NCBI GenBank assembly: GCA_963971405.1
Contig: OZ020488.1
Coordinates: forward strand, 19,611,089 to 19,675,088
DNA from: Psococerastis gibbosa
Lineage: Eukaryota; Arthropoda; Insecta; Psocodea; Psocidae
Direction: 5' to 3'
DNA length: 64,000 bases
The notes under the pieces are model-generated. The model ran no database searches and had not been told where the DNA came from. It saw only the letters and a program-made list of their open reading frames with translations. Shown piece by piece: positions 38,201 to 53,200 of this stretch (positions are counted from its first letter, which is position 1; each line of letters begins with the position of its first letter). The position numbers and the translations under genes are program-made.

Positions 38201-41200
38201 TCGATGATGACAAGTGACAACTGCATGGGGGAGGACATTAAGAACCGTATCAAGGCTGCGAATGTGGCTTTCTTTCAAGTCCGATCACTATTTAGATCTC
38301 GACTCCTGTCTAGAACAACAAAGGTTCGCCTGTACAAGACCCTAATTCGGCCTGTTCTAATGTACGGAGGTGAGGCCTGGACACTTTCCATTAAGGACGC
38401 CCAAAGATTAAGAGTCTTCGAAAACAAAATGTTTCGCATTATCTTCGGCGGTAGATGGGAGAACGGTGTTTGGAGGATCAGACACAATGCCGAAATACAT
38501 GCCCTATTCGACTCCCCGAACATAATATCAGAACTAAAAGGGCGTCGAATCCAATGGCTGGGTCATGTACACCGTATGCAACGGGAGAGGACGCCGAAGC
38601 TTGTTTTCGATCGAAGACACCTTCAACCACCCTAGGCGGCCCAGTAGGCCAAGGCTCAGATGGAGAGACCAAGTGCTCGAGGATGTGCACGCAACCGGCA
38701 CCCGAGACTGGAAGCGAGCGGCGGAGGATCGTCCGAGGTGGCGTGGTGTAGTGGCAGCGGCCAAAAGTCCCCCCGGGCTGGACGCGCCAACCTAAGTGAA
38801 GTGAAGTGATTCAAAGTAATCCGGTAATTAAAAAAAGTAACCGAATTTCAGCACAAATTTAGTTACTTTGTAGGCATGACTGACTAATATTAAGCAAAAA
38901 ATAAGCATTTAACATAAAAAAAACTCACCACTTATGTTCCAAAGATCCCCATCAAGAGGTAATACCAATGTATGATGGCACACGTCATATTTGAATTCAA
39001 CATTATCGAACGTGTTGAAGGTACGATCGTTGAGGCTGCAATCAGCTACTTCAGGTGGAGGCTTACAGGTATATCTAGGACAGGTTCCCACAGGGGCGAT
39101 GCCTTTCTGCACCACTTTAAATTCAATAGGGCATGTTGGAGCCGGGCAAACGGTAGTGACGGGCGAGAATGTTGGGAGGGGAATGCAGTCGAATGGCGGA
39201 CAGGTCGCAGGAGCTTCCACTATTTTAATTGGCCTTTTCACACTTTTCACGCTTTTGGTGCCTTTTGTAGATTTTACACCAGCCTTCCTACCCTTCTTAA
39301 CACCCTTGCTTTCCACGATTTCCACTTCCGCAGCTGGGTTTGAGGTAAACACAATTGCGTACCCCGGAGGACATGTCGTGTTGCATTTTGGCGGTTCTTC
39401 AATATAAGATATACAGCCAGTTTCATCGTCTGGGCAGTCATGTACACCATCACACCAAGCTGTCTCAGGAATACAAATACCAGAAGTTGGGCAAAGTCTG
39501 GCTCCGGCTTCACAAGGCTTGCAAACACAGCTGCAAGTAAGGCTCATCTCTGAGCGGAGTCCGGGAGGGCAGGGTTCACATTTTTTACGTTCACAATGAG
39601 ATAGTCCATTCAATCGACAGACACATTCTTCGCACTTTTCGTTAGTGTACGAACTTCCGACTTCATAGGAGTAATGCCCAACAAAGCAGGGACAATCCGA
39701 ACGATCAATACAATTTTCTGCACTCCACCACTTTTTCTCAGAACATGGACAAACCAGTGGCAATTCAACACCTGGACAAACATGGCATGTTGTATTAATG
39801 ACTTCCGTAGTAGTTACAACTGGTGGTAGAGTTGGTTTGGGGTACGGTTCGTAGCAACCTAAAACTTCAAGCCTTAGGGCCACGTTGTGATGCCAAGTTA
39901 AAGGTGAGATTTTCAAGTAACGCATATTGATGGGCATGTCAAAATAGTTGGTCTTCTCTGTATCACCATCAAAATTTCCCAAGAACACCTTTTCTTTGCC
40001 GAAACTATCAAGAATTGGATTCCATAGTTCTCCATCGTGGCTGTAAGTGATTTGGTAACTTTGAACCCACGATTCCAAGACTGGAGAGTTGATGTCATTT
40101 CCTTGCGGAAGCCCTTTGGTCACAATACCAGTGATATTACGGGGGCCCTGGAAGTCAATCAATATCCACTCCAGAGGAGAATCCAATAAAGGCTTCCAAG
40201 AAGCCGCACCCTTCAAAGATACAGAATCTTTCCCAAAGCCAGGCTGCGCTGACGAAACAAAGATGGCATCAGTCGAGAGTTCACTGCCAATGCCCATTGG
40301 GTCTACACATATTGGCGCTGGGCTAGTGACTTCATGAGTCCACTCGGTCGTAGTTTCTGCTTCGCCTCCACATCCTAATACGTCCACCTTCATTGCAATG
40401 GCTTCATGCCAAGTGAATGGATTAAATCGGATGTAACGAGCTTCCACTGGTTGAGCTAGAATTTGTTTGACGTTGTTGACACCGTCTATTGGGCCACGGA
40501 AAAGCTGAGAAGAAAAATGAAATAATTGCAATTTATTTATGAAGAATAACAGTTGCACTTTTACATATTTATTGCCCTGCTCTGCTTACATGCCATAATT
40601 TAAACGAAACATAGTTGGATAAAATATTTCAGAACACTAACCTCATTTATTTGTTCAAGAGTAGAAATATAAAGAAAGCTGTGGCCATCGTTGCTGTATA
40701 GTAGCCGGTAACTTGTAACAAAATAGCCATCTGGATGTCCCCCAACAATGACACCATATACAGGTAGACTCTCGCCTAAATCAACCTGAAGGTACTGGTC
40801 CATGTTCTCACTCCCTGCAATCCAACTTCCTGAAAATAAACGAAATGTGGTAAGTCAATACTCACAACAACAAGTTGTAATGGATTGCACTACAGCTAAA
40901 TTAGTTTACTGACCACTTGGAGCTGAGAAAACGCCATAATTCGGCGACGACTTCGCATCCAAAGATGAGCTTGCATCGAGTTTCACGTTGGCATCGTTCT
41001 TGAGAAGGGAATGATATCTGGAAATATAATTTGAGATAGATGAGGGAGGTCTCTCGACTCGTACGCATACTTGACTAAGTCACGCTTACGCCTGTTATAT
41101 TGGGTCAATGGAAAGCGTGTAGCGTGTAACAATACCAATAACGTCCGAAAATCCATGGGGTTGTGGGCAGGGCACAAGGTTCAATGGGCCACTAGAAAGC

Positions 41201-44200
41201 CTATAAAAAGCCTTTAAAGTAATAGGAGAGGTCTCAATTATTAAAAAGTAGCGTCATTGCTACCACTACCGTAATTCATAGCTAGTTTGTAGATGCATAT
41301 CTTTTGTGATAAATTTTTGGAGAATAAAAAATCACTATGCCCTACAGTAAACATCTTACTATAATAAGGGAACTCTTCCATCAAGTGCAGGATTAGTATT
41401 TGAATGTATGGGACAGAATTTATTTACGCGTTTTTTCAAAAAGCCGTATTTTCTCTGAAACAACATTCATAGAGCCATAATTGACAGCGGAAGTATAAGA
41501 AATGCCCCTTTACAAGTTGATACATTGTAGCCGGCCGCACGTTGTGAAGGCGTGGACCTAACCTCTCGCTCTCACTTCAAATCATTAAAAATCATGACAG
41601 CCCCAAGTCTGTACATATTTAGATGCATTTTACATATCTCAAAGCCTGAGGTGTGGGGGACATTTAAACAAAACGGGGATACCCACACCTACAACACGAG
41701 GCGACGGGGAGACATTGTAAGGCCAGCGCCACGCGCAGCCAAGTGTGAGCGACTGGATCCTACACTACAAGGTTTCGCCCACCTTAGCAAACTCCCGATT
41801 GAACTGAGAGCGACGAGAAATGCTTCTAACTTCCCTAAATTGCCTAGAAACCATCTCTTGGAGAAAGCTTTCTACACTGTCACTGAGGCACTAGCACAAT
41901 GACAATGACAGAACTACCTGATTTTGACGATTTTATTTTATACTTGTACGGTATTGTATAATGTAACAGAAATATATTTATTTATTTATTTAACCTAGCC
42001 TTGCATTTTTTTTAAACAGTTGCCTGTGTTAGTGTCGGCTACATACTTCGTATTAAAGTGTAGAGAAGCATTCTACTCTCATGTATGACTCTATGATGGA
42101 CATTTCATGAGAAATTCGCCTATGTACAAAAAAGGGTATTGGGGCTGTCCAATTCGCTCTTAAGATAAAGGTAGGCCTATGTGACATGTGTGCAAAACAG
42201 ACTAAGCAGTCATGATTAATTTTGGGCAGGTAACGCTGAGCTCTATTTCTGCCGTTAACTACTTTCAACGGCATCCTGTCGGATTTTTATAACAAACCTT
42301 TCTTCGTGACATGGAGCGGGAGGCGTGACAGTCGAGGGAGTGGTAAGGTAGATGAGTGTGACGTTGCCGAAGTCGTGACGAGTTACTCCAGGGAGGGTCA
42401 CATTGTATAGCCTACTATCCGCGCGAGTAGATGGCGTCGTGGGTGGTGGGCGTGTTGGACTGCACGCCGAAAAATCGCACTCATAAGAGTTGTCTATGCA
42501 CTGGCACTTCGCGCATTCCGATTCTTGAAAAATGGAGCCCGGCTGCAAAACAATTACATACAAGTATATTTATACATTATATTGCCGCACAAGTGTAACG
42601 TAATAGGTACTTGTGTCGAGTTACGACATGTCTCAATCGCAAGGTGTGTAGAGCCTCACACTGAAGCCGAAGTACCTTAATTTTTTTCATGGACAAACAA
42701 AAAATAACAACTATTTAAGAAAGGAGGTAGTATTGTATTGATTTAATTTTCAATGGAATGTAACTGACTGCAAATGAAATTAACTTATCTAATTACTACC
42801 TACCTTTATCAACTCTCCAGTATTAGACCTACAGGTACATTGCCTTTTGCTAACGCAGGTTTGCCCATCTCTCAACCATTCCTTGCTGGGACAAGGCTCC
42901 CACGAAAGTGGCTGGCAACCTGCACAGGAATTATGCATGCCATTTACAAAAAAACAGAAGTAAATTATTGAAACAAATGATAGATAATGGGGTACATTGC
43001 ACCTATAAAGACAAGTAAAAGTTACAATAAAAGTTAAAACAAATGAACAAGGACATAATAACAGATGAACAGCATTAGTTCTGTTTTACATACCAGGTAA
43101 GCAGTTGTGTTGAGATGAACACATCCCACGACTGACGAGGTAATGCCCAAAGAAATGACAAGTTCGGTTGCAAGGAACAGCACATTCCACCCACTTTTCA
43201 CCTTCAGGACAATCTGAAGCAAACAATTCAGTTCAGTTATAGGGCTGATTTACTGCAACTTTTTTAAACGTTATTGTCTACTACAATAATTGAAGCGCCA
43301 AGAGGCCAATAAGGTGCAAGTGACAAAAGTGAACATTCAAGATAGGCTACTTCAGCCTAAAGTTTGTAACTCAATAAAAAATGTATAGGTATACCCTTTT
43401 TCCACGAATTCTAGCATTGTCAAAATGACAGATCCAGATGTTCCTGTTGGTTCCTACGATAAAGAGCAGCTAGAGCATGGTGCACTTAACTCCAAAACGC
43501 AAAGAAATGTGACTTGGACCCCATGGCATCTTGGCGCTTCAATTAAAGACGTCTACGTGGGCAGTATAAACTGTGATAAATAAAAAAAGGGACAGCTTCT
43601 GAATGACGACTTAATATTTTATTTTGTGGTCAACAAGGACATAGACATTGTCCTTGCTCAATATGCCACACAATTTTGAAGGTTTAGACACCGGTATGAT
43701 TTATTTCTTCGTGTTGCAAGAATTAGCTACTTCTGCTGCCTTGCAACTTACGCATTAAAAGTAGAGACATGAAATAAGCTTCAGCAGCTGTTAAAAACCT
43801 ATTGTCGCATTTATCCACGACAAACTTACTTGGGTGTGTAGGTGTAGTCGAAGAGGCTTCAGTTGTGCTAGTAGTGGTAGTGGTAGTAGTCGTAGAAGTA
43901 GTTGCGGTTGATTCCTTTTCGTCTAGAAATAACAAATTTGGTTAAAGTAAAATAAAACTAACATTTTTAAGATACGACCAAATGTAAGTCAATATATTTT
44001 TATGAAGTGCCATTGTGCTGAATAAATTTTCAGTAGGTAAGCTTATTTTTCAATTTCTACCAGAAACGTACACGAATTATTAGTATGTGAATTCGTTAAT
44101 TTGAAAAGTTTTCTATGCAACTTACAGCAATCACAGAGGACACTGATTTCAAAATCTGGGCAAGGAACTGTAGTAGACTCGCACCGGAGACCACGTTCAA

Positions 44201-47200
44201 GGCTGCATTCAACGTCGAACAGTGTTTCTTTGTAGTTAGTGAGATCCAGAGAGTCTCGGCATCTTATATTTGCCATTTGACTCGCATTACATAAGGCAGC
44301 TGACTTTACCAGGGTCTGTGAAACAAAGATAATGGTGGTGATCAGACTATTTTCTTATTCCTTCACTTTTATTCATTATATACATGAACGGTTCCTGTAG
44401 CTGTGGGACTTGAAAGTTCGAACCAAAAGTTAGTGAGATCCAGAGATTTTCGGCATCTTAGATTTGCCATTTGACTCGCATTACATACATCAGTTGGCTT
44501 TGCCAGAGTCTGTGAAACAAAGATAATGGTGGCGATCAGTAGACTCTTTTCTTATATTTTCACTTTTATCCATTATATACATAAAGGGTTCCTGTAGCTG
44601 TGGCCCTGACTCCTGAGGGACTTGAATGTTCGAACCAAAATGTCTCAGTGAATTGCTGAGACCAGTATAAAAAAATATATAATGTCAATCAGTAGGGCCT
44701 ATTCACGGTCCGTCAAATCTTATTATTGTTCAATTATATATTATTATTTTCAGCACACTTTATTGACAACATATTTTTTTGCTTTTAATCAAAATTATAT
44801 TTTTGGCCATAATAACGTAAATGAAAAACTGCAAATGCAACGCTATCACAGTCTATTATTCCATATGGGCCTACATTAAGATAAGGCAAAGTGCCTATCA
44901 TAGAAAACCAACCAACAAATCGTCAACTATAAAAATAAAAACACCAGACACGATAACACAATAAGGCTCTCTTGACCACAAATATATTTGGGATATTGTG
45001 GTCAGCAACATGGCCTGCAGCCGTGCTTTTCTCCTACCGATGAAATTTTGTTTTAATGCCTACCGTTTATAGGCTAGTTTAGTTGCCTACCAACTGCTAA
45101 CTTCCTCATCGTAAGTAAATTTTTAAAACGTAAATTACGCTACGCATTAAAATCCTTACAAGAATGTTGAGTGTGGGAAGAGGCTCGTAATCTGTTGTCT
45201 TCTTTGTTTCTAACGGATGATCAATATTAATCCAAGATGTCCATCCGGAGACACAAGTAGGAGTTCCATCATTGATTACTGTTGGCACAGTCGGGATCGT
45301 AGTGGGGGCTTCAGTAGAACATGGAACACCCGTGCAAACCTTCTTGTGGCGAGAACAGTAACTGAAAGGAGGTTCATTCATAACTAAAATATCTTTATAT
45401 CGTATATGAAATTGAATTATTCCTCATTAAATTTTCTCATTCAGAACATGTGATTCGGAACTCAAAAATCAATGGAACTTATTACACTCTAATACAATAT
45501 TTATTCGATTGAAGGAATATTTGAATTTAGGTATTCTATTGGTAAAGTCTAATGACAATGGTGTAATAATATTTAGCACAGGCGAGGACCGTAGTCGAGT
45601 GGTTAGAGAGGTTGCATTTCAATCGAGAGAACGGTAATTCGAACCTTAAAGGGTATCGCATTTACTCAATATTTCAGAGTAGAATACAAGAGCAATCAGC
45701 CAATCGTCCAGAAACCATCAGTCCTTCTCAGGACTAAGCCTGATGATGGGATGATGACAGTAGCACCCACGCCCAAAACATCGCCCCCTTTCCCTGATAT
45801 CCAGATTATTTATTAGTCATTTTGTGTTAAATAAAAAACATAAATGGCCAGTGGTACTTAATACTTACCATGAATGGCAGTCATCACCCTCCATGGGGTC
45901 CCCTTCGAAATATGTGATGTCCCCAACTGTTAGGCAAGTTGTTTTGCAAGAAGACGCAACCACGCATTCTGTTAAACTCGAATTTGAGAACAGATGTCCT
46001 TCAAGGCATTGCTTACCCTCACAACCTAAAAATAAGAGTAGTAAGGTATGTATATATATGAAAGGTTGAAGGGATTGTCAAATTGAGTTTTGTGACAGCT
46101 ATTTATTTATTTATTCTATTTGAAATGAGATTCTGTTATAGCAACGAACCTTCAATTGCTGCCAAACGTCCGACCAATATGAAAACAAGGCTTGGAATTC
46201 TAGTAAAAATATGTCAGTAGTCAGTAAGAATTCATTTCGAAGAAACTTTAAAAGTTCACTGGAGTATGAAGTTACAACTTTTTATGGTACAAGACACTAA
46301 CAACTTATTTTAATATGTATTGTAGCATAACTTTCATATAAAACATAATATTGATTGTAAAAAACCACAATTAGACTAGTGACACGGAGTAAAGTAAGCA
46401 AATAGCACGATCAGTTCGATCAAGAGATAATCAGCTAGTAAAGTCTTGATTGATAAAATGGCTTTATAGCTAGAAAACAACCAGCCAGGACAGATATTGA
46501 TTCCGGGCGTGAAAGCCTCAGATGTTATATAGTTAAGAGGATGTGGAATGTGGATAATGGAGACACTTTTATTAATAGATTGTTATTTTTCATTTAATCT
46601 ACTAGGTAAGCTACTGGTCTATGGAAGTTGTAGAGGATTGCTTCATACACAATATCATAGGGTATTTTTAATTTTTTGGTGTTGTAATTATTTAATGAAA
46701 TTAACGGAAGATTAAAATTCCACGCATTCTTGGAGAAATCCCAGCACCAAAAAGTTAAAATACCATATGATATTGTGCATGAAATAGTCCTTTACAACTT
46801 GGATAGACCAAATCTTTATGTCTCACGTAGTAAATTAAATAAAAACTAGAAACAAACTGATTTTTGTGTGATCCAGGAGTGGCCAATATCTACGTTCCAT
46901 ATCCTCATGATCGGCTGTTCTTATAAAATTATATCAGAGAAATTAGTTATCAATAATTGCCGTGCAAGCACATTTTTGAAATTAGATTTTTCACTGATTC
47001 ACATCACAGGTCTTCACAGAATCACCTATTGGGAGGTTGGCCGAGGGAACTGACCTTCAATGCAGGCCTCTTTACTGCAAGCCTCCGTCAGTATGTCGTG
47101 AATGAAGACATTATCACAGGTTCTCACAGGGCAAGGAGAGACGCAGGAACTGTATTGATTATTTGTTCCGTCACATTGCATGGCTGAAAATAAAAAATAA

Positions 47201-50200
47201 TAATGTAATGACCAAAAACAGCTTCTATCAAAACAGATAAATGAAAACAAATAGCACTTTCATACCAGTCTACAATGAATTGTGAATAAAAGTAAAATAA
47301 ACTTACGGCATAGCTGGGGAGAACGCCACTTTATAGGCACTCCTCTCAAGGAGCATTCTTGTGCGTAAGCAGCCAATGCTGAGCATAAACACTCGCAGTC
47401 TCCTCCTTCATCACATCCGCAAGTATCCAGGACACACCTAAGGAAACCAAAGAAATTATATATATATATACCCCAAACCGGCCACTGCACTGTAAAGTAA
47501 ATGGTATGGTATTATCCATTAGGAGTCCACTCAGACTTTATTTAATCGTATGACATTTACAACATACCTTTCGTAATATGGGTCAAGGGAAACTTCGGAG
47601 TGGCATGGAGTGAAAACAGACGATTTAAGAACTGAGCACTTAGCTACAGCCCAGTCGCGCCGGTGTGGATTACTTTCACATGGGTCCTAAAACATTCAAT
47701 TAAACACACGACTAAGTCATTATGTCGGTAAGAATAGTACTATATTAGCGTTGTGTGCCGAAAAGCTTGTTGGTTCGTTCGAAGGCAGGACTTTATATCC
47801 AGCCTACTCCTTGATTGATCTAGAGGGATATATAATCTAGTGATAAAAAGGAAAAGTTATAAAAATTCATCTACAGAAATGAACTGAGCAAGACAATTTT
47901 ACATATTGGCAGGGAAGTAGATGGTTCACTGATACAGTTAAATCGTTTAACTGCAAGTAGACCAAGACGTCATTGGGGTGGTTGCATACACTTCCAATTG
48001 ATTGTCATTAGTTTCCGATCTTTTAAGCAGTGTCAAGAACCAATTTTGGGGGCAACATGTTGGCGAGCTGTCCCTATACAAATTAAAAGTGAAGGGAAGA
48101 AAATAATAAGTCATTTGATAATGAATATCTTAAGGTCCTACCTTAAACTCCCCACTCTCAGGACAGTAGTTTTGAAGACGCCATGAGTCAGCAAAAAGCA
48201 CTGGAGAAACTTCACTGATACCGCCTGAAGGAGTTGTGAAGTCATCAGTTTTGTCGTAGTTCATGTTCCCACACAGGCCTTTCAACTAGTAAAGATAAAT
48301 TCATTAGTAACAATTAAGAACCCATCATCAGCAAAATATCAGCAAATACCTTTTTTTTTCTGAGAAGTCCAACAAGCAACATTGTAAATCGACGGGCGTA
48401 GGAAAGAATGAGAATGAACAGACGCCAATCTGACAAGCAATCCAACAGTCGAAGCAACCATAAAAAATACTTATCAATCACATAACTTTACTTACATTCC
48501 AATAACACACTTATTAAGTGCATAACATGTTAAAACAAACAAATTAAATAACGTTATGCTGGGAGTTATATTAGTTTTTATACTGACTATTCCATCAACT
48601 TACTTTGTTCCCCCACTTGGGATCAACTTTCACGTAAACGCGTGTGCCTTTATCCCATTGGATCACTACCCCAAGTTCAAATATCTCGGCAAAGACGAAG
48701 AGTCCAGCCTCACGAATAACTATTCGGTTCAACTTTCCAGTCTGGGGAAGAGGTCGAGATCGTGTGAAAACAACTTCTTCGGCTTGTTCTTTACGTCCAG
48801 CCTTGATTGTTACAGATTTAGGGCAACTTACTCCAGAAGTGCCACAAGGAACGATCTAGAACAAAATAACAGAGGTAGTTAGTTTTAAGAGCGTCTGCGC
48901 TGCAATTTTTAAACTTCTTTATAATGCACTTACTGTAGATGAGTCGCAAAAAGCTCTCAATAACAACAAAAGCCTTCCATTATTGCTAAAGACAAATTTC
49001 TAGCTTCCAGAATAATGTTAATGGTAGGCCTAGTAAGAAATCGACTAAAAAAACCTGACTCTGGCATGAGAAATGATGCGGCTACCTGCAGCTTGACGTC
49101 GAACGTTTCAGTATCCGATAGCGATCCCCCTACAAGAAGAAAGTCGCACGAGCCTTGGAAGTCGTATATAAGACCATCGAAAGTTTTGAAATGGGAATCC
49201 CCCCATGTACTGCATATTGCGGGACAAACTCGATCAGTGCAGTTCCAATTGCCTTCCGAACATTTACTGCAACAAAATAATCGCAAATAGCAATAACTTT
49301 AACAAAATATACTGGCACAAAGACGAGCCTTGTCAGTGAACTCAGGCTAATTATTTGAAAATTAATGGTAGTGACTCACCAGGTGTTACAGTCCTCTTGA
49401 ATAGTTTGTCCATTTGAATAACTTATGCCACCGTGGTGGCACGGACAGTCAGAGCTGTGCAAGCATCTCTTTTCAATTGAGTCCCAAACATAACCGTTCT
49501 TGCAGACACAGCCAGGAGTACATTTGGCAGGAGTGTGTTTTTGCGGATCGTGCATATTCTAGAACACATCACAACACTACAATGCAAGACCTGAACAATT
49601 GGCGATGGCTCCTTTTTAAACAACTGGAAGATACGAAATTAATAGAAAAATCGGGAAATAGTTATAGTACCTTTTGTCATAGATTTTGATTGATCATTGA
49701 TCATAGAGACAACTAACGCAATGAACGTACCTTGCAAGTAATGGGCTCAGCAGGTTCACAAGACGTGAACTCTTCATTCCTACGAGCGGAGCAACGTTGT
49801 TTTAGCTCACCGTCTTCAGAATGCTTCTTGGCCTCATCAGTAGTAGCTGGACGGCAATCCCAAACAGCATTTGCACATGTACTGCGACACAAAAATTAAT
49901 GTTAATATTATTGTAAAAGCAAGTGAGTGCAATACAGTGTAGCTTACAATATAGTTTTCAGAGCTAATGGAATAGACGATATAATTTCGGTCAGAGATGT
50001 TTTTATTGGATTTACGTACCAAAACTGAGGACCTTTATAGTTTTCGATTACAAGCTGATGGCCAGCAGAATATTCCAAGTTGTGGTGTAAGCAGGGACAC
50101 TGGCCAATAGGAATACAAACGCCAGTAGCGCCCAAAGTCTCTCCAGGGGGGCAATTACATCCTTCCACGCAGCTTTTTCTACATGTCGTCGTAAGAGATA

Positions 50201-53200
50201 TATCCTGGCATGAGCGACTGCAAGTGTCACCACAAGCTTGATAGGTCTGACCTCCCGGGCAATGTAAGCCTAAAATCAGATTAAATGCTAATGGTGCAAA
50301 AAACAAACGAAACAATAATAGCCTACCGTACTTACATTTTTGAATATTATGTCTGCGATTGGGAATAGTAAAATTGCGAGTCAAACGTCAAACGAAGGTT
50401 ATGTTTCGAAGCTTATAATAGTCGCAAAGACCAATAATAGTAGGAATCAGAGCATAAAAATACAATAGCAAATAAAAGATGGCAGGGGAGAAAACTTCGG
50501 CCTATGGGTAAATATTACCTGGACGAAGATGAGAGATGAAAGACATGGGCTGGACCAGACTTGATACAGTATTTTCTATTGTGCATAGCCTACTTAATTT
50601 ATTCCTCCAATGATGATATAATAAAGCGCTGATGATTGCATTAAAGTATATTACAATACAATACTTAATTATTGTTATTATTTTGTATAGTATTACATGC
50701 CCTTATTCTGGGTTGACGGGCAAGGAAATAGAAAACAATATATTTTAATACGCACCACACTCTCGAACTTGAGTCCTCCATGTAATGGGAACATTCTCCC
50801 TGGAGCACTCGCTAGCGTAATCAGCTAACACTGTACAAAAACAAGCTCTGATATTTGAGTTGCAAGAGCAAACGTCGTATAAACAGTTTTGATAGAAGGG
50901 CTCTACATCAACGTGCCAGTGGCAATCTGAAAAGAAAACCAATTATGTATAGTATATGTATGTTAGTACAGGAAGAAATTTCCCTTATAAATTCGAAGCA
51001 TCGACTTTTCCCGCTGAACTCAATTGACCCGAACAAATGAAATCTGTTCCTAACATGATCAAATCGTTTTGTGAAAGTCAACTAGGCTGGCACGGTTATA
51101 TTCTATTGCACATCTTAAGTAACCAATTGGTAGCCTGACTTAAATACCTTCAAATATGGAGCTTTTAAGTTTCGCGCAGTATTGCAAGGCCTTAGTACGT
51201 TGCGTAGGGTTGGAATCACATGGATGGGAATCAGGTTTCATCACCACCTCATTGCAGGTTTCGACAGACTTCCACTTATTAGCAAATGGCACAACGACTT
51301 GTTCAATATCTCCCTCTGGTGTTAGGAAATCGTCGTTCTGGTTTAGATTAAACGTTCCACAGAGCCCCTTAAAAGAAAAACTTAATTTTAACGTAGATAG
51401 ACCATAATTAATATTACTTGTAATGTAACTATTGTAAGCAATGCGGGTTACATAATATACGAGTATATGTAGAGTTTTTAAGAGGTCATACCTGTGTTTT
51501 TCCCATGTACTCGGGTGAAACATCAATGTAGGAGCTTGTAACACCATCCCACCAAATATCGACTCCTTCATCAATAGTCACTAAAAAGGAGATGAAAAAA
51601 CATGACCTAAGTAAAACTTGACTCATTCTACTAGAGACTGCTTAATTAATATGACAAATATGATACGCACAATTAAATAATAATTAATACAATTTAAAGA
51701 TCTGCTTGACGTTAATTATAAATATTACAAGTGACTGCGACACAGCACCCTACAATACAAAGTTTGCTTCTTGATGTCAGGGAACATGACAATAGAAATA
51801 TCTGGACAATGTCAATGGGTTGATTGTAAGAGTGGGTCGAAAGGCCCAAATTTGCCCATATGGAAAATAAAGACAATTGTCTTTCTTTCTTTCTTGTTGC
51901 TATGATCTTTAGCCTCAATAACCGTGTGTATTAGAATTGGCAGAACACATAAAATGCTTCCTGGTCTAATAGGTAATAGGAGTTGACAAACTGGCTCAAA
52001 AGACAATTGGACCACTATATCTTGGGTCTACAATAACGACATAAAAAGCACAAACCACATAATTCCAAAACTTACCCATTAGAAAAAGCGATGATATACT
52101 TCTGATAACAAAGCCCCGGTCTTGGTGAGGGAAATTTTTCATTTCCTCCCCATTGACATAGACATCGGAATTTTGTTTTAATCTAATGACACGATCATTT
52201 ACTCGCACAGTGATGGCTTTAGTGCAAGTTGGTATATCGGGCCCAGGAGCAAGGTTCATTGCTTTTGAAATAGCTCCCGAGCATGGAACATTTTCCGCCT
52301 CAATGGAAAAATTTGCAGTCTTAAGAAGATGGTAGGAGCATTGCCCCATGAAGTCAAATCGTCGACCATCAAATGTGTAGTAGTGGGGATCTCCAACAGA
52401 ACTGCATCGCGCACCACAACGAACTTCCGTGCATTGCCATCGCCCACTCAAGCATTTGCTGAAACAACCAGAAATAAGAATGCACGGAAAGTCTACGACA
52501 AAAATTACTAAAATCAGTGAAAAGGTAATATGGGTAAGTTTTTATGGTGCCTAGAAAATTTAAAATTTTACCAGGTATTGCAGCCTTTGGGCACACTAGC
52601 ACCACTGGCGAATGTTTTTCCACGGAGCTGACACGGACAGAGTTCCCGGGGGATGCAGGTGCCGTTGTGAAGGACAGCAGAGGCAGGACAGAAGCAGCCC
52701 TCCGTGCACGACTTGGCTGCACTGTCAGGGTCATATAACTCAGACGCGATCTCGACATCTCCGCACGCGGATTGCACTGACGATCCACAGGAAGAGTACA
52801 CTTTACCACTCGAGCACTCATAGGCTGAAATAAAAATTATTCAATAGCGTTCAGCATTAAAACTATTCATAGCATTTCTAGTGTCTAGGAGTAATGAAGG
52901 TATAGGGGCTATACTGGGCGAGAAAAACTATGAGGGAGCTTAATTATCCACTGACTCAAGTTCTTTTTTCGTGCAAAATTGGTATCAAATTTATCATAAT
53001 TTATTAACTTCGCAGTAGTAAAAGGAAATTTGAGCTTACGACAATTTGTAATGGCTCTCCAGTTTGGGCTAGGATTATCAAAATGGCGCTGGCATTGCCG
53101 TACAAAAGCAGAGAGCGACGAGCAGGAGCATTTGGAGCCACATTTGCAAACATCCCATAAGCAAGCATCATAGAAGGGTTTTACATTCACGGCCTGAAAA

